64,000 nucleotides of DNA from Saururus chinensis. Lineage: Eukaryota > Streptophyta > Magnoliopsida > Piperales > Saururaceae. The translations under genes were made by a program, and so were the position numbers. Location: NCBI GenBank assembly GCA_035235625.1, contig CP141150.1, positions 12,400,001-12,464,000 on the forward strand. Direction: 5' to 3'. The notes beneath the pieces are model-generated. The model was not told where the DNA came from. It saw nothing but the letters and a program-made list of their open reading frames with translations, and did not search any database. This document shows, piece by piece, positions 1-12,239 of this stretch (within the stretch, counting starts at the first letter, position 1; each line of letters starts with the position of its first letter).

Positions 1-1660
1 TATATATTTCAATATCTTTTAGCCAATAGAATTGTCCTCATAAAGATTATGGAGAAGAGCTACCTACTTAGGTTGGTTTAGGCTATTGTAAAACTACCAT
101 TGCTTGACATCAAGAAAAATAAATAAAATAATAATAATAATAATAAATGATGCAAGTTGCAAGGATTTAGGAAAAGCTAACCCCTACAAATTAAAATAAT
201 ATGAGGAAAAATATCATGACTTAGAAAAATGTATGGGCTTTTATCTTTTTAAGAGAAAAATGTACTTATATTCTAGCTAAAGTGAGTTAAAAAATGAGAT
301 TTTTTTTACTAGGATCTAAATAAATTTGTTTAACTTTGAATAAGTGTATATTAATTTGGGGGATTAAAAATTAAAAAAGACAAGAGTTAAAAAACTTTGA
401 TAGTTTTATTTAAAAATTAATAAAAGAAGATTAAAGTGTTAAAAAGAAGAAATAAAAATTAACAATTAGATACCAATGAAGTTTACTAATCTAAGGCAAG
501 GTATAAATGAATATAATCTATGGTTACCTTTAGATTAAAGGAGTGTTAATTGAATATTTGTCAAAGAGAACTCAACTTTAATTGTTTTATTGTTTAATTT
601 TTATTTTAAGCTATGATTATTGGAAAATTCTAATTTCAATGGATAATCTCTTGGAATAATTTTTGGAATTAATTAGATTTTTTTCTGAATTTTTTGAATT
701 TTTTTATTTTTTACAAAATAAAAATTAGATTTATTTCAATATCGATTGATCAATCCCCGGAGCGAGAGCGATTGATCGCTGGTTATATTTTTTGTGTTGA
801 AGTAATATTTTAAAAAATAGCTAAAGTCAAACCTTTTTATCTCACTCTAAACTCTACAGAAGAGTGCAAAAAAGATATAAAAGGCAATTTAGCATGAATC
901 TATACGAGTTTATACTTAGATTTCAACCTCGATTTCAAGATCTACCGTGCGGCCATGGTATGAACCGAACTTTATTTTTTATTTCAAGTGATTTTTTTAA
1001 TGAAACTATTAATATAAGGAGAGGAAGTAATTAGGTCAACTCATCCAAAAAAAAACGATTAGCTCAATTTTTGGTAACATTAAATATTGTTGCAAGTGGT
1101 AGTGAATTTTGTTTAGTTGACCGTGATAGTCAGGGAAAGAATTAATGTGCAACATACAAGTGGTAGGGTCGGATAGACGTATCACCTTCCATTCTAGATA
1201 GCAAAAGCAGTGGACCAGAAGGCGCTTCGCATTGCAGATGCATTAAAGAGAACAAAATCTACTTCACCATTTACAGGGTCCTCTTTGACAGTTTAACGCA
1301 TGGGTCTCTATGGCTCTTAGGCAAATGGCCATAAACAGGGAAGGTCATATTCAGTTTGGCAATTACATATTGTTTTGTGGGCCATTGGATTTAGTTGTTA
1401 GCAGATGGTCCAAGCCTAACTATCTTGGCTTTGCCACACCTGGGACTAAACACATACGCATTTGTTCTCTCTATTAGCAGTACAAGAGAATTTGAATAGC
1501 CATACGAACTACATGACCAACACGGACAAAAGCCTTGAAATGGACTCTAGAGAGATCAGTTGCAGTTCTTAATCAAGTGAATATAAACTTGAACCAAACC
1601 CTGCGTTTCACTTGTTCATGGTTAATATAATCTTCAGGGCATACAAACAAATTAAATGGG

Positions 1661-1667
1661 GGCGGCT
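1661..1667 (-). promoter_or_regulatory. GCC-box upstream of CHI-1
   Basis: GGCGGCT on the plus strand is AGCCGCC on the minus strand, the core bound by ERF transcription factors. It lies about 130 bp upstream of the TATA-like motif at 1800-1807 and is conserved at 32097 before CHI-2. The downstream gene is broken, so the box is probably a relic. Confidence 0.55.
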
Positions 1668-1799
1668 ATTGAAATAATGGACTCATTCACTAGTTTCCAA
1701 TGACCAGTTTGTCATGGTCCTCAACTGAACTCACGTACACGAAAGCATGTAATCTTAGACTAGTCAAAGGAAAACCACCTCTTCTTCCCTCCTTCAGTC

Positions 1800-1807
1800 T
1801 ATTTAAA
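1800..1807 (+). promoter_or_regulatory. TATA box of CHI-1
   Basis: TATTTAAA lies 45 bp before the ancestral ATG at 1845, in a pyrimidine-rich leader. The same motif is at 32236-32243 before the intact copy. Confidence 0.55.
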
Positions 1808-1844
1808 CCCTCTCCTCCACCATGCAAGCGGTTCTATGCAAAAA

Positions 1845-2897
1845 ATGGGTGCTTGAACTTTGGTTCTTTTATTCTCTTTGGCAACCTTACTGCCTGCCCA
1901 CGCTGAACAGTGTGGCAGCCAAGCCGGCGGTGCCGTCTGCCCAGGAGGGCTGTGCTGCAGCCAGTACGGCTGGAGTGGCACCACCTCTGACTACTGTGGG
2001 GATGGATGCCAGAGCCAATGCAGCGGCTTGACGCCTACGCCTGGCAGTGGGGTGGGCTCCATAATCACCGAGGCCATCTTTAATGACATGCTTAAGCACC
2101 GCAATGATGCGGCATGTCCTGGGTGGAACTTCTACACCTACAATGGCTTCATTGCTGCAGCCAATTTCTTCAGTGGCTTTGGTACCACTGGGGACTCGGA
2201 CACTCATAAAAGAGAGCTTGCTGCTTTCCTGGTTCAAACATCTCATGAAACCACAGGTTTGTTTAGTAGTTCAACATGACGAGTTCATGTCTCTCCCTAT
2301 GTATGCCATTTTTGTAAGTTTTCCCAGAAAAATATGCTATGTATGCAATAAATGCTTAGACATGACGAGTTCATGTCTCTCCTAATGTTTCTACTAATGT
2401 CATTGGTATGTAGGGGGATGGCCCACTGCACCGGATGGCCCATATTCATGGGGCTATTGTTTTGTCCAGGAACAAGGAAACCCAGGTGCTTATTGTTCCC
2501 CAAGTGCACAATGGCCGTGTGCTGCAGGCAAGAAGTACTATGGCCGTGGCCCCATCCAAATCTCATAGTAAGTTTCCATTAGGAAATGTTTTGAGAAGTA
2601 ACTTCATTAAGATGAAAATTAACTTATACTGAACCATGGCTTTGCTAATTGCAAATTTGCAACCTTGTTTACAGCAACTATAACTATGGGCCTGCAGGGC
2701 AAGCCATTAACGTGGACCTCCTCAACAACCCTGACTTTGTGGCCACAGACGCCACCATCTCCTTCAAGACGGCCATCTGGTTCTGGATGACGCCGCAGTC
2801 ACCCAAGCCATCGTCCCATATTGTGATGATCGGCCAGTGGACCTTATATTTTGGGCCATCAATAACTGGTGGAAAGCTTCACCACCACCAGATTTGA
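1845..2897 (+). pseudogene. CHI-1: class I chitinase pseudogene (GH19, chitin-binding)
   Basis: This is a direct-repeat sister of the intact gene at 32290. Exons by alignment: 1845-2256, 2414-2567 and 2675-2897, with GT-AG introns kept. Four lesions are visible. Codon 4 is TGA (1854-1856) where CHI-2 has TGG, so the ATG at 1845 opens a three-codon peptide. One of the eight cysteines of the hevein-type domain is serine (YGWSG instead of YGWCG). An arginine in the catalytic domain is tryptophan (CPGW against CPGR). The last exon is cut at 2842, where a 534-bp deletion joins it to former 3' flanking DNA; reading runs on through 18 foreign codons to a TGA at 2895. The deletion removes the C-terminal part of the GH19 fold, including the conserved N-I-I-N-G-G-L-E-C segment. 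The HETTG general-acid motif at the end of exon 1 is intact. No ATG in frame with the mature domain lies just upstream, so a functional product is unlikely. Confidence 0.93.
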
Positions 2898-2986
2898 GTT
2901 TATCTAGACTGAAAGCCAATCTCTTCCTGAGTGCTTAAGATTTGAGTTTATCTAGACTGAAAGCCAATCTCCTCCTGAGTGCTTAA
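2891..2986 (+). repeat. 48-bp tandem duplication
   Basis: Two near-identical 48-bp units (2891-2938 and 2939-2986) lie directly after the truncated CHI-1 exon. Copy B has one unit, near 33867, so the duplication arose after the segmental duplication. Confidence 0.85.
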
Positions 2987-3118
2987 GATTTGAGTTTATC
3001 CAGATTTGAGTTTATCTAGATTTGACTTTATCTAGACTAAGATTTGCTTGCCAAGTGTGCGCTGGTTCCACCTCTTTCCGAGTGCTTGAATGCTGCCTAC
3101 AGTTCGCGCAATAAGCTA

Positions 3119-3330
3119 CTAAGGACTCGATATTATTATTATTATTATAATTACCGGAGATAAGTCATCGTTAGTGAAGTCTTCATCTGGATTATTGAAG
3201 AATGAAATATTTTCTAAAATATTATACAAGACCCGGGATTGATGGCTCCCAAAAGCCTTCCCAATGAATTCCGCGCGGTTTACCTTTTCTAGAAGTGCAT
3301 TGAATGTCTTGGTTTGTTTTATTTGGTCTT
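3119..3330 (-). pseudogene. Unrecognised small ORF, copy A (start lost)
   Basis: This is the copy-A counterpart of the ORF at 34024-34236. Its ATG has become ATA (near 3323). An in-frame trinucleotide expansion (ATT on the plus strand) adds isoleucines before a TAG at 3119-3121. Apart from that the frame is open. It may be a fragment of a gene flanking the chitinase. I do not recognise the family. Confidence 0.35.
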
Positions 3331-4865
3331 CCTATTAGACTAGATATTGAGTTTAATGCCCTGAAGACTAGCCCACATATGTATAATGGTCTAAGTCAAG
3401 ATGTAGCCTAATACGGTGAAGTCATTGGTGGGTGGGTACTCGGTCACTCCCTCCGTCCATAATAATTAGCTCTATTTAATTTTAAAAAGTGAACTAATTT
3501 AAATTCATTTTGAATGAATTAACTCCTGCTATATGTCAATTAATATTTGTTATAAAACAAACACTTACCAAATGGTTTGTTGATTGGACAAACATTAATT
3601 GCGTCTCAAATACTATTATTTTGAGTATATTACATTAATATTATCAAATAATCTATTTAAACTATTATGACTTAAAAACACACGTAGAATAGGTATAGTT
3701 TTCATCGCCAAAATTAAGTCAATTACAAAGTATATATTATATATGTTCTAATTATCTCCTCTTTCGATATTTTGTAACAAATTTTTACAAAATATAAAAA
3801 TAAAATAAAATAATTCTTTGACAATATAATGCATCAATTTTTACTTGATAAAAAATATTATTTAGTTCTCTTAAGAGTTACGAAGACCATTCAGAATTAA
3901 TCGTAAAGTCCTTCAACTTGTACTTATGCTATATACTTACATAAAAATTATTTGACTAGCACTATTTAGATAAGTGTTAACTAAGTATAATACATGTGAG
4001 TGGGTATTAGAATATAAAAAAATAAAAAGAGTTTTCCTTCTAAACAGTTCGAGCTTTTGAGAATCTTGATTATCTTATATGAGAATCTCTGCTACCATAT
4101 AAGATAATTAAATTTTCTAAAAATTTGAGCCGTTAAGAAAGGAAATTTTTATTTATATTCTAACACTTTATAACTATTGGACTGAGTTTGTAAAGATTGT
4201 TGGGGCTGGCATACTCTACGTAAGAGAATGTTCTCTCTAGCATAGTCACCCACAAACTCAAGGTCTGCTTGAGGGGCTGCTCGGCCTCGATAATGGGACA
4301 GAATTTTCGCCTTATGAGCTCGCCAAATCCTTCATTGAAGAGCAATGCAAGTAGCTTGATAAATCTTCTGTCTCCATTAACTTTGAGACTGACACAGAAC
4401 TTGACACTTCAACAAGAGGACCACAAAATTCAAATGATTTCTTTTCCATATGTAAGTCACAAAATATAAATAATTTGCCCCACATAATTTGTAAAGAAAA
4501 TGATAATCAACCAAAAATCTTACAAACAAAATCCTCTCAACCCAACAAATCCTCTCAACTGGGTTTTGGTCGGTTAAAACATGTAAGCCCTAGCGTGAGG
4601 TCCATGTGTTCTATCCAACCTAGAGCACATTGCCATAAACAGTGAAGATCATATTCAGTTTGGCAATTACATTTTGTTCTACAGACCATTGATTTAGTCG
4701 TTAGCAGATGGTTCAGGCCTAACTATATGCAATAAAAAAAAGGGCGCACGACCGATAAGGACAAAACTAACTTTTAATAACTAATTGGTCCCGACAAAAC
4801 TTAATTAAATCAAATAATCCCGACACTAATCAAAGATAGATAATGTACAATATTACCCATGTCAT
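3331..4865. other. Non-coding 3' flank of copy A
   Basis: AT-rich sequence shared with 34240-36275, with short ORFs that are not kept open between the copies. The last 120 bp before 4741 match the promoter segment of the CHI-5 stub at 36161-36275, joined here by the 605-bp deletion. I see nothing recognisable in 4742-4865. Confidence 0.6.
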
Positions 4866-5123
4866 TTAATATCCAAACAGCTCCTCGGCGGAGATCTTCC
4901 CGTCCCCGTCCGCGTCGTAGTAGTTGAAGGCCTCCCTCAGCTTAGTGCTCAATTGGAGCTTTTGAACCACCTCTTTAGCTATTACATTGTCACAACTTCC
5001 TAAAGCAATCACAAAATGACTCAACTTACTTCCAATAGTGCAAGTAGTGTGAAATATATTGTTCCTCAACCAACGGTTACTTTCCATTTCCTTAGGGGCA
5101 AAGCAAATGCGACATGTCACCAA
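4866..5123 (-). pseudogene. Gypsy protease fragment fused in frame to a canonical EF-hand fragment
   Basis: The 85-codon frame is a chimera. Residues 1 to about 60 match the retropepsin region of the Ty3/gypsy element at 41203-41790 (shared VTCRI.FAPKEME, FHTTCTIGSKLSHFVIA, VVQKLQLST). After LQLST the sequence switches to LREAFNYYD followed by a 12-residue calcium-binding loop, DADGDGKISAEE, then LFGY and TAA. Loop positions 1, 3 and 5 (Asp), 6 (Gly), 8 (Ile) and 12 (Glu) fit the EF-hand consensus, as in calmodulin-like proteins and polcalcins. The EF-hand part is markedly GC-richer than its surroundings, suggesting captured exon sequence. The protease Asp-Ser-Gly is degenerate (ALGS). No promoter or upstream start is evident, so this is more likely a recombination scar than a working gene. 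Confidence 0.75.
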
Positions 5124-7193
5124 AACTTCTCCATGGTCACCTTCAACTATCTTTTCATCCTATAGTTCTTCATTATCATATAGGATTAGTGTAATCACGA
5201 TAAACATCATCAAATTTAGTGAATAATCTTTTACTATTCTAGTTGTTATGAGGACAATCTGCTGCTCTATGACCCATTCTACTTTATTTAAAAATTTTGG
5301 ACCAGTACTTTTTGAGGCATTATTGATGTTCTCAGTACTTTGAGGTGCAATCTTAGAAGGGGCTTATGCACTACCGTGATTGGTGTTTGGTGGCATGGCT
5401 AGAGAAGTGCCACCAGTCGTCCCAAAGTCACGGCCAATAGGGTCATGCTACTTCTTCAAGTAAAGTTCTCTAAAATGTGCTTCCTACAAGGAAAAAGTAT
5501 AAAATAAATTAAATTTGTTTAAGATTTTGATGCATACCTCCAATATAGTGAGGGACAAGTTGTTCTTTCGATTCAGCCAAGTCATTGCAGTGTAGTAATT
5601 GTTAAAACTCCTTAGTATACTCATCCACCGATTTCGACTTTTGCAGTAGGTCATGTAATTGCTGATACATCACTTGAGAAAAGTTGTAAGGTAGAAAGTA
5701 TTGCCTCATATGCTTCTTTAACTTCAACCATTCAATGATCCTTGGTTTCCTTGCCGTGCATGGGTAAATTTGATTTGTTGCCACCATGTGGCTCCTTGAT
5801 CTCGAAAACAAGTCACCACCAAGGGAACACTCTTGTCTTCTGAAACCTCCATGAAGTCAAGGACGTCTTCCGGAACCTCTTGTCTCCATGGCGCTCATGG
5901 TGGAAATCGCCCATGCTGACCGACCCCATGGCAAGTAGGGCTGGGAAAATTACACCAAACCCGAACCTGACCCGCCTAACCTTGCACCCGACCCGACCCG
6001 ATTACAGGTAGGGTCAGGGTTATGGCTTTTGACCTGTTTTGAATTTAGGGTCCAGTCGAACCCGACAAACCCGACTTTTACCGGACTGCAAATAATAATA
6101 AAAATTATTATTATAACATTAATCTATTGTACTCACTTATACCATTATTATAATACTTGTTTAGTGTATACTATGTTGAACTAGAGATGATGAAATATAA
6201 ATTTGGACACATATTTTGCTTTGTAGTAGATATCTATTTTGGGATGATAGAAGATGATATCTTCAAGTTGTAGTTAATTTCTATATAGTTTAATTTCTTT
6301 TTTGTTACTCTTTTGGGTATGGTGAATATAATGAAAATATGTCATATTTTGTTATATTTATTACCAATCTTCTATTCTTCAGAAGAACACATCACACACT
6401 AGATTCAGCTCTGGGTGAAAGGCCTGACGGTCATAATAAGGAGTAAGTTATGAACATGTAATGAGATAGGTAGATAATAAAACACAATAAAGGACAACTT
6501 TTGTAGGAAGAAAATTATAACTAAGTGTCACTCATTGCTGAGGAGGGTAGGGCTATAAGTAGCCATGGAGAAGTAGTTGCTGAAATTTTGAAATTAAGAT
6601 ATACTAAATCGCATGATCCTCTCTGCAATCAAAGAAATAATTAATGTTTAATATGTTTCGTGTTTATATGTGAGTTATCAAAAGCTAAGTGGGCCAATAA
6701 TGAGTAAATAAAAGTTGAAGGTCTGTTTTGTTATTTTTTTCTCAGAATGAAAGAAATGTAACACTACACCTCTAAGGTATTCATTGATGGCTACTATAAA
6801 AACGTGTCAGCCACAAATTATCCAAAGAATCAAACATTATAAATTAATGTTGTAATGTATTTAATTTCTTTTGTGTTTGGCATTTTCAAAGAGAAGGTAT
6901 ATAATATGAGTCTAATAAAAATTTGAGGAAAAAAAGTAGGGTTACCCACATACCCGACCCGACCCGACTCAAGTAGGGTTAGGGTTTGGATTTTCGATCC
7001 GATTTAAAAATAGGGTCAGGTCATAACCCGACCCGATTTGACCCGACCCAACCCGATTCCCACTGAAGCGTTCGCTCCTCAACCTATCATGACAACCTTG
7101 CTACTTCATCATGAGTATTGATCTCATCAATTCCTGCAATGTCCTTCATGATGTTGGGGCGGCTTATTGAACTTGTTTAGGGCCACTAACTAA
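4948..7193 (-). mobile_element. Ty3/gypsy retrotransposon internal region (gag and start of pol), degenerate
   Basis: Read leftward from the LTR at 7194: leader and gag (about 7190 to 5480, interrupted by a hAT-like insertion at 5936-7062), then the start of the protease. The gag block at 5602-5811 (KLKKHMRQYFLPYNFSQVMYQ, QKSKSVDEYTKEF) is a typical plant gypsy retrotrans_gag segment. It is shared with 56771-57130 and, degraded, with 38270-38410. Stops and frameshifts are common. The element ends abruptly at about 4948, where the EF-hand fragment begins; RT, RNase H, integrase and the second LTR are missing. Confidence 0.8.
5936..7062. mobile_element. hAT-like non-autonomous element, about 1.1 kb
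   Basis: It opens with TAGGGCTGGGAAAATT and closes with GATTCCCA, giving a short inverted TGGGAA/TTCCCA. Both ends carry clusters of ACCCGACCCG in inverted orientation, a pattern typical of plant hAT-type elements. It splits gypsy gag, and the right arm has no such insert near 56805. The 3' end lacks the expected CCCTA and I could not confirm an 8-bp target duplication, so family and exact ends are tentative. No transposase is visible. Confidence 0.5.
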
Positions 7194-7817
7194 TGCAGGG
7201 CTAGATTGATGGGATGAACATCATTCGACAAATTCGGCTACAAGCTCACACAGCCTTCCTCTTTTGTGAATTTCAATGATAGTTTCATAAAAAATAGAGG
7301 CCAAATAAAGGAGAAGGAATTAATCTCTTTTTCTTCACAATATATTAAAACACAAAGCTTCTTGCATCAATGGAAGAGCCAAATATTTATACATGTCCTA
7401 ATGGCAAAATTGTAAATAAAGAGTCCAATTTCTAACTACCTTATGACTCAAAAATCAAAATTAAGGAAAACTAACCAGAAAATCCCGAAATAATTAACAA
7501 AATACTGAATGAGACTCTTAGGAAAGCAAAATACTAAAAAGAAACCTAATTTGGAATCAAATGCTAATCCACATAGAAATTCGAAACTGTATCGCTGTAG
7601 CAGCAATTGATCGACAGACAAGCCAATCGATTGCCAACTCTTGTCTTTGTTTTACACTAAGCCGTTTCAAGTGCTGATCAATGACTTTAAGAGATCAATC
7701 AATTGCTAGCTTGATTGATCACCCATAAGCTTGGATCGATCACCGAAAAGAAAACTTCAATTTTTCTTCATTCGATCTCAATGTTCCATTTATGTAAATG
7801 TTAACTAATCTGCATCA
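7194..7817 (-). mobile_element. Gypsy LTR (left arm)
   Basis: On the minus strand it begins TGATGCAGAT and ends with GCCCTGCA, keeping the TG...CA ends. It aligns with 56104-56726, 38894-39466 and part of 37200-37767. It carries a GATCGATC-rich stretch and the phrase CAACTCTTG found in the other LTRs. It is the 5' LTR of the minus-strand element at 4948-7193. Confidence 0.7.
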
Positions 7818-10800
7818 GAGATAGTGGAAGGTGATGATGGAGAAGCTTTGGTGACACTGTAACTCCACGACCAAGAAACCGACTCGAGTCGGGGGTTCGG
7901 AACATAGAATCGGAGTAAATTAATTTAACAAAAAAAATAGAACAAGACCAACCAAGAGTGGTGAATTTTGTGTGCGAGAATCTTAACGTTCCTCTACGCA
8001 CTATGGAGCTTTAGTGCTCCATTGCACATAAGGCGGAACAAACCTAATTTTATAACTAATTTGGATTGGGTCAATGTTGCCTTTTGGTTACCTACATACA
8101 TATTAGATAACATCTATGAGGTTATTCCAATACGATTGGATCTGAATGTAATTCTGCCTAATGGCTATTTCATGCATCGTGCAGTACAAAAACACATGCA
8201 CCAAACTACGCATATCTGAATATTTAATCAGAGTCATACAAAAATCATTGTAGTCAAATAGAAGCTAACAAATCAGGCAAATCATGCATCTCACAAAGGT
8301 GAGCAAAACACTACCAGAATCACACATCTCACTCAATAACAAAGCAGAGTAGAACACATAACAGAGCAAATTGGATCATATCATATCCCATCAGATCATA
8401 TCATATCCCATCAGATCATATCAGATCTCGTCTGACCAAAATAGATCATATCAAATTGGAGCATATCAGATCAAAATACAGCATTTCATAGTAGATTTGA
8501 TCAAAATAGAACATATAAAGGCAGAAGACATATAGGACAGAGGAGAGGAATAAGGGAGGTCGGGAACAACGACACCTGATCGTCGTTAGGACAAGCCAGC
8601 ATCTACGGCTATCCACTGGCTAACACTGTGGTAGCAGAACCGTCAATCAAAAGAAACGAAGGGACCTATTTTAGTCGAGGGCGACAGTGTGCCGAGTTGG
8701 GGCAACAACCATGCTGTTGACGGTCTACGAAATGACAGATAGGACTAGGGGCCAAATATGGAAAACGCACTACAGCTGGTCGCAATGCAACTATTCTTGT
8801 TATTCACTTAAAAGGGGTCCAAAAGGCTAAGTAAAAGGCTCAATTTTATGTATAAATCGAGTAATCGGGTACCAGTGCATCTAGTACCTTACTCATCCGA
8901 ACTCCGATTTGTGCATTCTTGGGGGCGTTTAAATTCAACTTATACAAAGAGTTATAAAACTTAAAAGGCTAAAAGGTTAAACTTCTTAAATTTCTACAAG
9001 TCAACCACAATTAAGATAATTGGGAAACAATAATTATTGGATTTTACAACTTTACCTGAGACATGACCAAAATTCTTTATCTTCTTAATGAGTTTAGTTT
9101 CTTAGAATACCTACAAATTAAACCACCTGAATAAGGTTGCTTTTATTCACTCCTTAATTTGGAATCACTATGTGGGTATTATTTATCTTAATGAGACCTA
9201 GGCTAAATAATTTAAGGCCATGAACGTTAAGATTTCTATCAATTAGGCCTGGTCTTTTATTGATAATTATTAGTCTTCAGCCTTTAGCAAGATTTAGATT
9301 GGGTGGAATCCATTGTTATGCTCTATTAGAAAAGTTGATGAGGGTACCCAACATATCCATTGTATCATCATCAGATTGTTAGATAAAATCTGCTTTGAAT
9401 GTACCTTTGTTTATGTAGTAAATTTCTTATATGATTGGCATGAACTTTGGAATTGGATTGGGTGTGGTGCCAATCTACCATCACTTCTATGCCTTGGCTT
9501 CTTATTGGTGATTTACTTATTTCAATGAACTATTTGTAGAGTACAATTTTACTCTATGCCTGTGAATTAGTTATTTGTATAAAAGAAATATTTACAAAGT
9601 ATATTTTTACTATTTGTTTATGATTTATGACAATAATAGTATTTGCATAGTATGATTATACTTTAGGTTTGAGATTGTAATATAGATCCATATAAATATG
9701 TTTGTGAGTGTGCAAGGACTTGATATTTTACTTTAAAATGTTGATATGAATAACCAGAATATACTTTTCACGTGAACATATGTGAACGATGTTTTTTTTT
9801 TCATTTGAACATAAATTTACTTTCGAAATGTAAATGTAAATGAATGACATGATTAAGTGTAGGGGGATCTTGGGAGATTTTTATGTGTGAGAGCTTATAA
9901 TAGAAAATAAAGAACTCATATTATAAATTTATTATCCTAAGTTCAATATTCTTTTATCCAAATCTTCATAAATGATAACATATACAATAGCTTTTGAGTA
10001 CTTTGAGCAACAATATAAATGTATTCTTGTTGTTCTCTGTACAAAATCTTAGTTGGCTATTATGTGATTCAATTTTTTAAATAAAGTTACAATAGCTGCT
10101 TTTCTAATTCAATTTTGTCACTAGTATAATATAACAATAGCTTGTTTTATTTTTTTAAGATTTCTAAATTGATTTTGTATCTTAAAACTCATAATTGCTT
10201 GATCATGATTTAATGTAATTCTGAGTGCTACAACAACACTATTATTTTCACAATTTTTTGTATAAATTTACTTTTAGCTGAGGTATAATTTACTCATAAG
10301 GCTCATTCATTTGGAAGAGTTTTTGATGCTAGTGGTTAATGTTATGATAAAAGAAAATTCAATGTCAAGATTACAGGGCACCTTGTACAAGGGGGGAATG
10401 AGAAAATCTTAATGTCTATCTTGAAAATGTTCTATTTGTATCACTTATTGTAGACAATTAAATATATTTTGGTGAGAAGTGGTGAAAGATGCAATTCATT
10501 TTGCTTCTTTTTGTTTGTGTAATGATAACTAATTAATTGTTTCTAATGAATCATATTTGTACTTCGTGGTGAAAATTTTAAGTAACAACTAAGTTTAATA
10601 GTTATATCAAATGAAATTGCTTTTCTCTATTTCTCATATGATAAAGTAAAGTAGTATATTATTGTCCTTTGGATGTTGAAGTTTGTATGTCAAATAAAAA
10701 GAAATTGATTCATCTTGAGATATCAGTTATTTAAAAGCACTTAAAGAAGTATCTCTCTCTAGATAATGGGTTCTAGTTCAAAGAATGGTAAAAATCAATT

Positions 10801-11005
10801 TATTTTGCATATTAAGAGGTTTTGTACTTAAAATAATTTCTCTTAGGGACTTAAAAAGGAGATTCATAATGAAGAGGATTCCCCGTGCTAGAGGCAACAA
10901 CATCATCAATTGATTAGAGATGGATGTTGGTGCCCACTTTTGCGTAAATGCTTCCCACATGGACTAGAAAGAGAGGGAATTCCTTGAATTTCTAGAAATT
11001 TTACA
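7818..11005. other. Unannotated left-arm DNA
   Basis: AT-rich DNA mirrored at about 52620-56100. Short ORFs (for example 7968-8219 and 9313-9528) exist in both arms, but I recognise none and neither arm shows a gene structure. Positions 8390-8450 carry a roughly 20-bp tandem repeat built on ATCATATCCCATCAG. The similarity between arms follows from the duplication and is not evidence of coding. Confidence 0.6.
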
Positions 11006-12233
11006 TTTGATTACTATAATATCAATTTACATCAAACTTCTACATACTGATATTAAACTAACACTAAATATATACACACAAAGTAACAACAGCTGTCACT
11101 TTTCGAATATACACATTTTACTCAATACAATCATGTTTCTTCTTCTTTGACGGTAAAATGTTAAATTCAAAGAGAAGTTGGCAAGGGTGAAGGTTGATTT
11201 TGGATTTTTAAAAAATATAATGGCATCACCCTAAAAAAGTGAGACTTAAAAGGAATTGTAAAAGAGTCTGGTTTATATGGGCCTAGGCTCGTACGTGACT
11301 GTGGGAGCTGCCTTTAAGATTTAGGGACATTTAATCTTTAAGTAATGTGGGCCATGAGATCCAAATCCGACGGCCTTAAAGGTATAAAATCACGTAATCA
11401 CATGTGAGCCTGAGAGCCGAGAGGCTCGTTACGATTGTGAAAAGTTAGAAAGGACATCCTAAACAAATAAATTTTGGTGAGGAGCCGCCCATGATTAATC
11501 TTATAGTGAAGACCTAAATGTAATTTTCATAAAAATGAAGACGCACCGCATTCTTTCTATAACTGAGTCTGATACATAACGGGGAAGAGGAGCAAGGTGG
11601 GCGAAGGTCAGTGGTGTGTTGATCCAGACTTGATTTGCAACGGTCAGAAAAAAATCAAATCTTGATTGATCAGATTGAGGCCATCGATCGTTTGGGATTG
11701 GCGTAGATTTGAAGCAAGGGATGGACCGTTGGGGATTGGCCTAGAAGAATTTGTATTTGAAGGCAGGGGAGCGGAAGCCGGCCCTTTTCTTCTCCTTTGG
11801 TCTCCCTTCCAAAAATTCCCCCTTCTTCTTCTTCTTCTCTAAGAGATTTTAGAGAAACGTCGCTAAAGGCTTATTATATTTTTTTTTTATTTTTACATTA
11901 GTGACGCTTTTGAAAGTGTCGCTAATGGAAAAATTAATTTTTGTATTATGTTTTTATTGAAAATTTTAATTTTTTTTAAAAATATTTCTTATTAGCGACG
12001 CAAATAAATGCGTCGCTAATAGGTAACTATTAGCAACGTTTAGTTAAACGTCACTAATGTTAAGACTATTAGCGACGCATAATAATATGCTTCACTAATA
12101 AGCAGTAGCGACTGTATTTTCATCGACACATTTAGCGACATGTTTTATACGTCGCTAATAAGTATTAGCGACGTTTAGAGACTATTAGCAACGTTTATAT
12201 GCGTCACTAATACTATAATTTGTTGTAGTGCCC
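11006..12233 (-). mobile_element. CACTA-type non-autonomous element (left arm)
   Basis: On the minus strand it starts CACTACAACAAATTATAG (plus-strand end TTTGTTGTAGTG at 12222-12233). About 350 bp of subterminal repeats of the type TTAGCGACGC and its complement follow. It inserted in a copia gag frame (12234-12950). The body toward 11600 is a pyrimidine-rich stretch without ORFs. The far end is uncertain: a degenerate ATTACTATAATATCAATTT near 11010 may be the other terminus. Because it sits at the same place in both arms, insertion predates the inverted duplication. Confidence 0.65.
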
Positions 12234-12239
12234 ATTGTC

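Larger units (their letters stand above)
1..4741. repeat. Direct segmental duplication, copy A (partner 30427-36275)
   Basis: Position 1 aligns with 30427, and the two copies run together through promoter, chitinase gene and 3' flank until they diverge after an A-run near 4741/36275. Copy A lacks 534 bp present in copy B (B 33284-33817) and about 605 bp further on (B 35556-36160). It has gained a 48-bp tandem duplication. Copy A starts at or before the window edge, so its true left end is not visible. Homology extends well beyond the gene, so this is a segmental, not retroposed, duplication. Confidence 0.93.

Noticed and set aside
9313..9528. Paired ORFs in both arms (9313-9528 and 54098-54334) as conserved genes
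   Set aside because: Conservation follows from the inverted duplication. Composition is not gene-like and no start or splice signals are consistent.
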